In this document: piece after piece, positions 1 to 11,452 of the stretch
Layout: every line of letters begins with the position of its first letter
Numbering within the stretch: the stretch's first letter is position 1
From: Schizophyllum amplum
Taxonomy: Eukaryota > Basidiomycota > Agaricomycetes > Agaricales > Schizophyllaceae
NCBI GenBank assembly: GCA_007026445.1
Contig: VDMD01000001.1
Location: 2,976,001-3,040,000 of the forward strand
DNA length: 64,000 bases
Reading direction: 5' to 3'
Notes under the pieces: generated by a model
Seen by the model: the letters and a program-made list of their open reading frames with translations, nothing else
The model's database searches: none
Told to the model about the DNA's origin: nothing
Translations under genes and position numbers: made by a program

Positions 1-1420
1 CCTGCCGGAACTGTTCCATCTGCTGGCTACGCGCAGTCTGGTCGAGCGAGCCATAGATATGCGAGACGGCGTACCCAGCCGTCGAGAGGAGGGTCGTAAT
101 ATAGTCTACGTGATGTTTCGTGGCAGTGAAGATGAGTGTTTGGTGAGGTGCCGTGACAATGTCGCCGTGCTTCGCCCTGCCTTTGCCTTTGGTCTTCGTT
201 GAGGGATCTTCCTCTGCCTTGGGATTGCCCAAGGGAACCTTGATGACGTCCCGCAGCAGTGACAAGAGGCATGCCTCCTTCTCGGCTTGCTTTACGGAGA
301 AGAAAGCCATCTTGAGATCGGAGCTGATCTTGCTCTCTGCGTCCAGTCGTACCAGTTTAGGGTCTTGCAAGCCAGCCTTCGCGAATTCGACCAATGACTT
401 GGGCAGAGTCGCAGAGAAGAGAAGGGTCTGGCGTGAACTTGGCAGACGATGAAGGATCTCGTTCAGCGCGGTCTCGAAGCCCATCTCGAACAGGCGGTCG
501 GCCTCGTCGAAGACCACATATTGAACAGACTTGAGATCCAGATTCATCTCCACGATGAGATGGAGCAAGCGGCCAGGGGTAGCGATGATTCTGAGAAAAT
601 GTGAGTGAGGATACACTTCTCGAAGCCAGTGAGAACATACACGTCCGGGTTGTTCGTCATCATCTCAAACTGCTCGTCCAAGCCCTCACCACCGACGACA
701 AGCGCCCACCGTAGACTCTGTCCCTTCGAGTCTTCACCGGACTTGCTGTCGCCCGCGTGATCGCCCTGGCTAGAGTGCCAACCGCGTGCCAACTCCTTGC
801 CTACTCGCAGGATTTGCAAAGCTAGCTCGCGAGTCGGAATCAAAATCAAAGAGCGAGCGCCGAACGTCGTAGAGTGCCGTCCACCGAGACGTTGGACGAG
901 AGGGATCATGTAGCCCAAGGTTTTGCCTGACCCCGTACGGGCCATGCCGACCAAGTCGCGCGGGGGAGTTGCGAGAAGGGCGGGAATGGATAGACGTTGA
1001 ATGGGGGTGGGTATTCTGAAGCCCTGCAGCGTCAACGATCGCAGCAGAGAGGGGTGCAGACCTTCATTCCAGATCAGTAAAGTCACCTAACGCAACGAGG
1101 CGGTACTCACCCATGCTCTGAAAACTCCCTCCTCCTAGCTCCCCCTTCGTGATCTTTGTCTTCCCCTTCACCTTCTTGACAATATCAGTGCCCCCTTTCA
1201 CATTCCTCTTGGCTATCGAGCTTTGAATGAAGTCTTGCAAATCATCGTCGTTGTCCTCGGCCGCGTCCAGCCTAGGTTTCTTGCCCACGAGCGCGGAAGA
1301 GATGTCCATATTTTCGTCGTCGTCATCTTGTGCGACAATCGAGTAGCCAGAGTCTGATCCAGAGTCCGAATCCGATTCCTCTGCAGCGGGAGGAGCGCGC
1401 TTGCGCTTCATGGGCGCCAT
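1..1420 (-). CDS. DBP10: DEAD-box ATP-dependent RNA helicase DBP10 (3' part cut by the window edge)
   Basis: Nucleolar DEAD-box helicase of 60S ribosome biogenesis (DDX54/Dbp10 family). Exons on the minus strand are 1420-1111, 1061-641 and 590-1; introns of 49 and 50 nt have GTGAGT and GTATGT donors. The N-terminus is acidic and Ser-rich, then comes the Dbp10-type Q-motif lead-in [18 protein letters not shown] with PTPIQR, motif [31 protein letters not shown], the DEAD box [14 protein letters not shown] and motif III FSATLP. The reading frame continues to base 1, so roughly 440 residues of an expected 850-1000 are present; the C-terminal helicase half and the Dbp10 C-terminal domain are missing. 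The chosen start is MAPMKRKR at 1420; an in-frame ATG six codons upstream (1438) is possible. It is divergent from the gene starting at 1605, with 184 bp between. Confidence 0.95.
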
Positions 1421-1604
1421 CGTTTTGGGAGAAAACAAGCAGTGATCGGTCCGAAAGCAACCAATTCATGAGCGCCCCGGCCGGCCCGCCGCTTGCATCC
1501 TGCACTGACAGTGACACCGCCCGCCCGACGGCGATACAACGGCGCCCATTCTGATGCTGCTCTGATTTTTCTGTATTGCTGCTTGCTTTCTGCCACGTCG
1601 AACG

Positions 1605-2488
1605 ATGTCGCTCGCAAAGGTGCCCTTCATCTTTTCCGTTATCTGGGGCATAAACCGCACCATGACTCCGCCCACGCCTCCCCCTCCGCCAGGCGAGCGT
1701 TATGAGGTGACGGGAAATCTTGTCGAACGGTACGTCTGGGTCGTCTATGCCTCATGTAACTGCTGAGCACTGTATCGTCGCAGGCATATTATCCCCTACA
1801 TGGGAGTCCTTCGGGTGAGTCATCGTGTGATTCATGTTCGACCTCCCGCCGCCCGTCCATGTACATGCGACTAACTCATTGCTGTAGAATGCCTTATGGA
1901 TCTCTGGACTTGTCGAGGCTGTAACTATCCTGGCTGGCAACTTCCCCGACGCACCCTTCGCCTCCTGGGTCCTCGACACTTTCCTTCCGGCAGATGGCCT
2001 GCAAAGGCTGCGAATCACTACCCCCTTCCTCATAGGTGTGTCTCCTACCAAATTCAATCCGTAATACTGAAAAGCACTGCGCAGGCTGGGGTATGAACCT
2101 AGTCGGATCCCTCATCCGTGTCCACTGCTATCGCAAGCTCGACCGCGCGTTCACCTTTGAGCTCGCCGTTCAAAAGGAGCAGAAACTCGTCACCGACGGC
2201 GCGTACGGCATTGTCCGCCACCCAAGTTACACTGGCGGCTTGCTCGCTGGCCTAGGTTGCTTCATGACGCAGCTGTCCTCGGGCTGCTGGCTGCACGAGT
2301 ACATTGGCATCATGCCCGCGACGCCTCTCGGTACGACCATCTTTTGGGTTGCACTCGTCGTCCCTGGCCTATACGGATTTGCGAGCCGCATAAAGTCCGA
2401 GGACGAGATGCTCAAAAAGGGCTTTGGTAAGCAGTGGGAGGAATGGGTAACGCGTGTTCCATATAAACTCATACCTGGAGTTCTCTGA
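1605..2488 (+). CDS. Isoprenylcysteine carboxyl methyltransferase (ICMT/STE14) family membrane protein
   Basis: Exons 1605-1729, 1784-1814, 1888-2035 and 2085-2488. About 235 residues, with a Pro-rich segment after a short hydrophobic N-terminus and several hydrophobic spans. The C-terminal half carries the ICMT signature: RHPSYTGG, a long membrane segment, then a charged tail with SEDEMLKKGFGKQWEEW, which matches the conserved phospholipid/SAM-binding end of Ste14-like enzymes. ICMT methylates the prenylated C-terminal Cys of a-factor-type pheromones and small GTPases at the ER. Agaricomycetes carry expanded ICMT-like families, so whether this is the true STE14 orthologue or a divergent member cannot be decided from sequence alone; the N-terminal half is unlike yeast Ste14. 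The start is the first ATG after an in-frame-free leader; the second exon is only 31 nt. Confidence 0.85.
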
Positions 2489-3354
2489 TCTTGCTCTGAT
2501 ACACCTGTAAAGCGGCAGTTCTCTTCATACTAAGAAGTAAACCGACCATCCGCGGAGTTGGAGACGGCGATCGAAATCACACACACATTGCGATTGTTGC
2601 TACACCTTAGCCATATATGCCTGAAGACAACGATGGTATGATTGAAAAATTCGACTGACTCAATGCCAGCCATCGCATGAGCATCTGCTCCGACGCGCGC
2701 TTGGACTGGAGCCAAGATACCTGGTACGAGCACCAGATACACCCCGACCTCCTCCACCGGGCAACTCCAACCTGCTCTCGATGCAAGATGGTATCCGTTA
2801 ATACCAAATTGCGCTCCCTGGCTTTTGGTGATGCCTCGGAAGGAAGAGAGATCGGTGCATCCTTGAAGGACACTGGCGCGTTCCCGGTGGCCGGCCACAC
2901 CAACCGGACAATCTTCAATAAGGAAGATGCGGAGCGATGCAGTTGAGGAGAGCCGAGGTCCGGCAGCGTCGCGCGCTTATCTATTGGCAGGAAGCGGAGT
3001 TCAGATGGCTAGGGCGGCGCTTCAATGATTTTGTGGCGGCAGGGACGAATCAAGGAGTGCATATATATGATCACGCTTCCTGGGAATGTCCTGCTCTGTG
3101 GACTGGACTGTCAGTACTGAAAGCCGCATCCTGTGTGACGATTCGTACCAAGGACAGGATGTCATTCCATTGCCATTGTCACCTGACCGTTCAACTCGAG
3201 TCTTGCGTCGCGATCACGTGCAGCACTACCTAACGTCATGTTGAATCAACGCGAATCGAAGTTCGAACCGCTTTGCATCTGACCTTCACCATTGAAGTTG
3301 ACCATCGCGACTACCTGCCTTTCCTCCGCAAGATAAGCGCCCAAGCACCCGAAG
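2489..3354. other. Intergenic, no gene recognised
   Basis: 866 bp between two plus-strand genes. ORFs up to about 120 codons exist on the minus strand (2530-2918), but they overlap in two frames, show no recognisable domain and lack a coherent exon model. A TATATAT run near 3060 is too far from the downstream start to call a promoter. Confidence 0.5.
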
Positions 3355-5908
3355 ATGGGAGATCTCAGCTCTCGATACCTTCCCGACATGTCCGACTCGT
3401 ATCTCCTGGACGAGAGTTCCGGGCAGCTGTACGACACCTCAGATGCCTCAATGTCCTTCCAGATGCCGACGTCCGGAGGAATGCGGGGGATGCAAGGAGA
3501 CATACTGGAGGACATGTCCTTTGACCTCCCCGATAGCAGCCACGAGAACCTGCTCGACGACGACGGGGATGACTTCCTCGGAGCGGGCGACCAGACGTTG
3601 AATACACCCCCGGCGGCAAAGACGGCAAAGATGATGAAGGCGCCTAAGACGCCGAGGCTGGGATCGGCGAAGAAGACACCACGGAAATCCGAGGGCCCGT
3701 TGACATTGAGCCAGCTCACGCCACGCCCTCCACAATGGCACGAGGCAGAGCCCGATGATGAGGTGCGTCGTCCACTTGAGTTGATCAGAGCGCAACTGAC
3801 CGTGCTATGACAGGCCTCACCTCTTCATGAAAAGATTGCGAGCTTTTCATATGAGCAGCCCATCGCGTCGAGCAGCAATGTGGGCGAGGCTCCTGAAGAA
3901 GAAAGCTTCAACGACGTGTCTGTCTTCAACCCCGATGCCAACAGTACCTTCATGAGCGATGCTGACGAGTCATTCAACCCAGCGGCGGCCCGCTTGCTAG
4001 CGTATAGCGAACAATATGGGTGCGTCGATACGTTCTGCGGCGCAGCATCGTGCTCAACTTCTTTTCTCAGACTATCAAGCCAGAGTATACCAGCACAGAG
4101 GCACGAGGAGAAGGAAGAGACCCCCAAGAAGCTCACACCCAACAACGACGAACCGTTGACGATATCCCAACTCTCGCCTCGCAAGGTGGCGTCGCCTGTC
4201 AAGGCCCCTAAGAAAACCCCGGCCAAGACCCCTGCAACGGCACGGAAGGCTCGCGCGCCGGCGCCAGCATCAGCTCCATCTCCAACTCATGCGACCCCGA
4301 CTCCGCCGGCGCCTCCTGCCATGTCTACACCTGCATCTCCAGCTATCGAAGATGTAGCAGAGGCTCCCGCTTCAATACCGCAGCCCGAACGAGCGCCTTC
4401 CCCGATGAAGCGGTCAGGCAAACGGCAGTCGACCTCTTTGGACGATGACGAGCCGCCAACTACCGAACTCGCTGCGCCTGCCCGGCCGGCCCCCAAAGCC
4501 GACGCTGAGTCAAAGCGCCCTCAGAAGCGAGCGAAGATAGAGCCCGTTGTCAAGCGTGGCCTCAATGCCGCGAAGAACGCGTTGAAGAGTTCTATCACTG
4601 AGCGGCGGCGAGTACCCTCTGGCCCTGCGGCGCGTGCACCGTCGGCGACAAGTGCTCGGACAGTCTCCGGTATGCGCGCCGTGTCAGCTTCGACGCGCGC
4701 TGCGCCTGTTGGCGGTACTCTACGGAACTCGAGGGCGACGAACCAGGCAGCGGCAGCGGCAAAGAAACTTGACGCTAAAAAGAAGGCGGAGAAGCCTGCG
4801 CAGACCACTGTGACCGGCAAAACGGAAAATGCAGCTAGTGCTCGGGTACAGATCAAGAAGCCAGCACAACTCGCAGAGAAGGACTCGACTGCATCCACCG
4901 TAGAGGATGCAGACGCTTCCGGCGCTGAACCGATTGCGAAGCAGCCCAGCAAGCCATCGACGCTGCACGTAAAGAAGAAGCCGTTAGCTGCAGCTCCTCC
5001 GCTTTCCATGGAGGTCGACGCTCCCTCTATTTCGACAACCTCGTCGCCATCTTCGTCTGAAGCCGATGCTCGCGTACCGCTTGTCATCGACGAAACGCCA
5101 TTCACGACCAACCCGAACTCTCGTCATCTTGCAGAGTCGACACCAAGTGCAGACGCAGAACCTACCGCAGACACTGGCGACGACGACGAGTGCTCCGATG
5201 CTGACATCACGATGCACGCCGAAAGTGCGAGCGCACCCGTGACGGCGCCGCCTGTGCCAATACCCGCGCCAGCTCCCCCGCCGAGCAAGCAGCCGGAGCA
5301 CAAGAGGCAGCCGGCGCAAAAGAAACAAGTAGAAGTGCAGAAGCGACCAGAGGTCAAGCAGCAGCCCGAAGTCAGGAAGCAGCCAGAAGTGAAGAAGCAA
5401 CCCGAAGTTAAGGGACAACCTGTTGTCTCGCGCAAGCCCTTCACGTTCGGAGCGAGCAAGCCATTCGAATTTGGCACCGGAAAGCCATTCACCTTCACGT
5501 CGAGCGCGTCGTCGGAGCCGGGGTCGAGCAAGGGGCTTCATGCGTCTCACGACTCGTCGGATGGCTCTGTACACGCGCGCTCGCTAAGCCGTTCCGCGCT
5601 GAACATGTCGGTCACGGAGCCCAAGCCGTTCAACTTCCACACGGATAACCGGTTGCGGGAGCGCGAGGCATTCGACGCGAAGGTTCGGGAGCGCTTGCGT
5701 CGGGAGGAAGAGGAGGCGGAAGAGCGCAAACGGCAAGCAGAGGAGGAGGCGGAGCAGGAAGTAAGTGATCGAGGCGTAGCCAGCTAGAATTGTCTCGCTA
5801 ATGAAATTCTTGCAGGTCAAGCAAATGCGGAAGCGTATGATACCGAGAGCTCATGAGGTGCCGGAGTGGTATCGTTCTGCGCCGAAGAAGAAGAGGTTGG
5901 AGGAGTAG
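3355..5908 (+). CDS. TPX2-domain microtubule-associated (spindle) protein
   Basis: Exons 3355-3762, 3814-4019, 4071-5760 and 5816-5908, about 798 residues. The long middle is disordered: Pro/Ala/Lys-rich with SPVKAPKKTPAKTP-like stretches typical of microtubule and chromatin binders. Near the end are three KPF-phi-F modules (KPFTFGASKPFEFG, KPFTF, then KPFNFHTDNR) followed by a highly charged helix (REREAFDAKVRERLRREEEE) and a final exon ending VPEWY...KKKRLEE. That is the TPX2 C-terminal domain (PF06886 type), which binds microtubules and in animals and plants promotes spindle assembly. The intron 4020-4070 is 51 nt and stop-free, so an unspliced reading also stays open; its GTGCGT...CTCAG ends and size favour splicing. 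A five-fold K-Q-PEV-K repeat lies at about 5320-5420. Confidence 0.82.
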
Positions 5909-6275
5909 TTGTGCCGTAGAGGACTCAGAGTTCAGCGCTGGGCTAATGCTATCTCTTTGCTGTCCGACGTTGTCGCTTCTGTCGTCTGGAGATATATCTT
6001 TGAGCTGTGTATGTTGGACCTGTTCAGTGAATGGATGGTAATCTGTTGCAAGACCAGATCGAGTCCGCTTTCGAACTTGAGCAAGCGCGCTGCGCACGTG
6101 CGTGGGATTCAGTAGCTCGTGCATGATCAGCCTGGGTGTGCTGCCGCCTTGCCTTCACGGTCATTCACCTCCAAGATCCAAATCTCTCCTTCACGCCATT
6201 TGCTTCGAGAACGTCTGAGACGTCCCCGACTACGTTATATGTCATTCCTCTGATAAACTCTACCGCGACGACAAG
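5909..6275. other. Intergenic spacer between tandem plus-strand genes
   Basis: 367 bp presumably holding the 3' end of the TPX2-type gene and the promoter of the Rab GAP gene. No clear TATA box, repeat or RNA gene seen. Confidence 0.5.
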
Positions 6276-8864
6276 ATGGAGAACTCCACTACACCGAGCA
6301 CCACTCCCATTCCTGTCAAGGATCCGATAGATGAACCACCTGTAGACGACCTCAAGTCACCAGACGAGACCGACCGCAAGGAAGGCGGTTCCGCAAGGAA
6401 TTCCGTTCGAAAGAGCAATGACTCTACTACGCCGACCACTACTACCGCCAAGGATGTAGACGATGTAATCTCTCTGGAAGAACTCAAGTCCCCACACGAT
6501 CCCGAGTTCAGCAAAGATGCTGCATTCCCGCGGGACTCCATCAGGGATAGCGAGCTAACAGAGGTCACCCTCGAAGGTAGCGAGGGCTCGCAGGAAGACT
6601 TTTCGCCCGTCGCCCTCTCTTCGCGCAATAGCGCAAGCAGTTCGATTTCTTCGTTCGCGCGGGCCGCGGGCACGCGACTCAGCACGTCCTCGATTGCGTC
6701 CCCAGTGACGCTGATCGACTCCAAACCGAGCTCGCACAAGAAGACATCGTCAACGACGACCATCCTCTCCGCGCATAATATGGTCCTGGATGACACTCCG
6801 CGTGCGAATCGGCAAAGCATAGACGGTCAGTTGAAGCTTCAAGAGGACTTCGAGCGGCTGCATAAGGACAAGGAAGCTGAGGCAGCGGAGGGCGCGGCAC
6901 AGGCGATCGACTGGAGTGCGTGTGCTACACTCTTCCATCGGACCCGTGCTGATCAGTCTGTACTCAGATTTCTGGGGCGACGTTATGGGAGGTGGGATGT
7001 ATCCTCTGGCTCCCGCGACTGTGTCTTAAGTTGTATCAGACTACACCAAATTCGCTGCAGAACACCCAGAAGAGCTTTCGCGGGCAATAGCAAAGGGCAT
7101 CCCCAGTGCACTTCGGGGCATGATGTGGCAACTCATGTGCGCGTTCTCTGATTCACATCATTATGCCTGCTGCTAAGATTGCTGCAGGGCTGCTTCCAAA
7201 GATCCTGAGCTAGAGAGTACCTACCTCAAGTTGCTGAAGGAGTCGAGCACGCCGCATGAGAAGGCTATAACTCGGGATCTAGGCAGGTCGGTCCTGGTCT
7301 GTAAATGTGAGGCGTCTGAGCATTGATGAGTCGTTACAGAACGTTCCCCCACCATGCATTCTTCACTGATGGCCAAGGCATCGGGCAGGAGAACCTCTTC
7401 AACGTCCTCAAGGCATACTCATTGTGAATATCTTGCTTTTTCCTCCATGCCTCCTGACAAGGATACCGTCGCCGTAGATACGACACGTCTGTCGGCTACT
7501 GCCAAGGATTGCCGTTCGTCGTAGCCATATTACTCCTCAACGTATGTGATTGTCATCCATGCATGCGGTGCTTTACAGACTGACGCGCAGATGCCCGACG
7601 AAGAAGCCTTCTCCTTGCTTGTGCGACTCATGCAAGACTATGGTTTGAGAGGGCACTTCCTGCCTGAGATGCCCAAGCTCCAACTCCGACTCGTGCGTGG
7701 TACCTTTCTCTCCAATATCTACTACTGACACGCTGTCTAGTTCCAGGTATGGTTGCCTCTGAATCTTCAGAGTTGCGGAACTGACCGAGCGTAGTTTGAT
7801 CGGCTCATCGAGGAGCTCCTTCCTGGTACGCAAGATAGAACATCTGTTCTCTGCGGCTGCTGAACCGTGCAGCGCAGTGCTGCATGTACATTTCCTACGA
7901 CAAGGTGTCAAATCAAGTATGTTCTGCTCGCAGTGGTTTTTGACTATGTTCAGCTATCGGTAAGTTTGTCCCTTCCGTTGCTCGAAAATACACTCAGCCT
8001 TACCCAGTTTCCCGCTCGACGTTGTCTTTCGAATTTACGATCATGTCCTCGCCAACGGTATCGAAGCCATCTTCGGCTTCAGTATCGCACTTCTACACAG
8101 GAACGAGGAAACACTGCTGAAGATGAAGTTCGACGAAATCCTGGGGTTCTTGAATATGAAATTGTTCGAGGTGTACAAGGTGAGCCCTCAGCGGACTGAC
8201 GTATTGTAATGGGCGTTTACAGTCTCTCAGGTCGACTCCGCCGAAGGTGAACAGCCGACGTACAAGGTGGACGAGTTTGTGCAGGATGCGGTGTCGCTAC
8301 GCATATCATCTTTCATGCTGGACAGCTACGCGCACGAATACGAAGAGATGTTGGTACGTCCTGCCCTGTTTCTCCCTATATCGCCTAGCTCACAGCCTGT
8401 CAGCGGGAGACGAACAAGGATGCGATAGAGAAGGACGAGCTTCGCAGTACCAATCGAATGTTGGCAGCGAAAGTGTACGTAGCACACGTTAGCGTTCTGT
8501 CTTTTGCTGACTGTCTTGTAGCAAGGATCTGGAAAACAACCTTGCGCAGCTGAACACCGAGCATGTGGAAATATTAGTGAGTGACTGCGCGTCATGTTCT
8601 GCTTGATCACTAACTCGAAATTTCCTACCAGAATGAACTCGTTAAACAGCGACTTCGAAATGAGGAAATGGAGGAGCAACTCGTCCGCTACAAGCTTCTG
8701 TAAGCTGCCTGGCAGATCGAGCTGGAGCACTTTCTCACAACCATATCAGATACGCAGAAGCCATGCACCAAAACGAAGATGCGGGCTCGTCGCATCGTCT
8801 CTCGCAGGCTACCACGAGCAGCGGCAAGGCTAGCAATAGCAAGAGGGGTAGTAGTAAGACCTGA
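6276..8864 (+). CDS. GYP5: Rab GTPase-activating protein with TBC domain (GYP5/EVI5-like)
   Basis: At least thirteen short exons; good boundaries include 6276-6915, 6968-6991, 7040-7136, 7188-7285 and onward to a 6-nt exon 7741-7746, 7795-7825, 7878-7959, 8008-8179, 8231-8353 and a last exon ending at TGA 8862-8864. The N-terminal ~215 residues are Ser/Thr-rich and disordered. The TBC domain follows: DFWGDVM, KGIPSALRGMMWQLM, the arginine finger region (LRGM), LGRTFPHHAFF, ENLFNVLKAYS, VGYCQGLPFVVA with the glutamine finger YCQG, and SQWFLTMFSYRFP. A C-terminal coiled coil (KDLENNLAQLNTEH...) ends the protein, as in Gyp5/Gyl1 and EVI5. It should stimulate GTP hydrolysis by Ypt1/Rab1-type GTPases in ER-to-Golgi or polarised exocytic traffic. 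Assignment to GYP5 rather than a sister TBC subfamily is inference. Confidence 0.88.
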
Positions 8865-9855
8865 GCGTCATCCTTGATTGTGAGTGGGTTTGGGAGCTTC
8901 CGTAGATATCGCACATACACTTTTTATCGCTTTCGCACTGCTCTTATCTGCATTTTCACAGTACTGTAGTAATAGACCTTCCTAATGAACGTCGGTGGTG
9001 GAGAAAGAAAATCGCTTAGCCCTCGAGTTCGAATTTCTGTGCATGAGCTTGTCGTGTCATTGGCGCTTCAATCACGACCACTCGCCCGCGAGAAGCATCC
9101 TATGTACGTCCAGTCACTGCAGGAAGGCTCCTAATCACTAACGACGGGCCTGCCAGGGCTCGCACCACGTCAACCGTCTACCTCCTGGCGATGCGCATGG
9201 TGTTGTGTCCAGTGGGTGACGAGTCTTCGCACAATAAAAGGCGCCGCCGGCGGAGCTCTATCCGATACTGACTCGCATCGACCCCCTCGCCGACCGCCTT
9301 GACCTAACCAAGACTTCCTCCACCGAGTGCAGCGGGAGAGATGCTCACCATGACGGGGTTCGAGGTGGCTTGACCGACATCGAAAGCGCTCCGAATCATA
9401 TTCGATGTGTGAGTTTTCCGCGTATCGACTTTGGTAGGGTGCTTCTATGCTAGTTGAAACGGAGGAACTTGGTTCTGTTGTTCATCGAGGGCAACGCTCA
9501 GGCGAAGACTGGATTGAGGGCATGTCTGACCCTAGCGCTGAGCCTGGGGAGTTAACGCAGCCCTCGAGAGATTTCGATACGTATATACAGTGCGAACTTT
9601 GGGTAGGGGTAGACGCAGCTCAATTCTCGGAATTGCGCGCCGTTAATCAGTATTGCACTTTCTGTCGCCGCCGCGCCTTGGCAGAGAGAAGCTCGAAACA
9701 AAGCCTTCCTAATCAGGCCTGCATTGTAATCATGATCAGCCGGTGATCCGTGTCGTGGCGACAACCGTCGACGCCTGGGCTCATCCGCAATCCTCAGCCC
9801 TTCCTTCCACTTTTGTGTGTTTATCTGTCGGTCCCCCTCTGCCAACCCTTCCATA
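8865..9855. other. Intergenic, about 1 kb, nothing convincing
   Basis: An open frame at 9447-9746 (99 codons) has no recognisable motif and no flanking gene structure. An AATAAAAGG element near 9233 and a GC-rich patch (ggcgccgccggcgg) follow. The HEM2 promoter should lie in the last few hundred bases, which are CT-rich just before the start. Confidence 0.45.
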
Positions 9856-11114
<1,259 letters not shown>

Positions 11115-11452
11115 ATATAAGATACATGTACTTCATACCAGGACTGCGGTTGCGAGAAAACGAACATCCACGTGGAAGCCTCACGATCACATGGTTCAAA
11201 ATCGCGTTGGTTTGTTGGTTTGTGTTTGCTTCCGATGATGGCCGTCCGTTGAAGCACAGCCACGTTTCTTGACTCTGACCATCACTGCTCCGGTGCCACT
11301 CTCGGGCTTCAGTCCACGACAAGTTCACGATTCTTGTACGACGACAGGGCGCGACGCCGCCATCGCGCTCGCCGAAGCTTGGATAAATTCACAACAAATT
11401 CCCAGAAATACGGACAGATACCCTACATCACCAGGACACCGCCTACTCCACC
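11115..11452. other. Intergenic spacer (HEM2 3' end / wee1 promoter)
   Basis: 338 bp. A TTGGATAAATTC element about 70 bp before the wee1 start is a possible weak TATA. No other feature seen. Confidence 0.4.

Noticed and set aside
9447..9746. 99-codon ORF upstream of HEM2
   Set aside because: No recognisable motif, no exon partners, mixed codon use; treated as chance.
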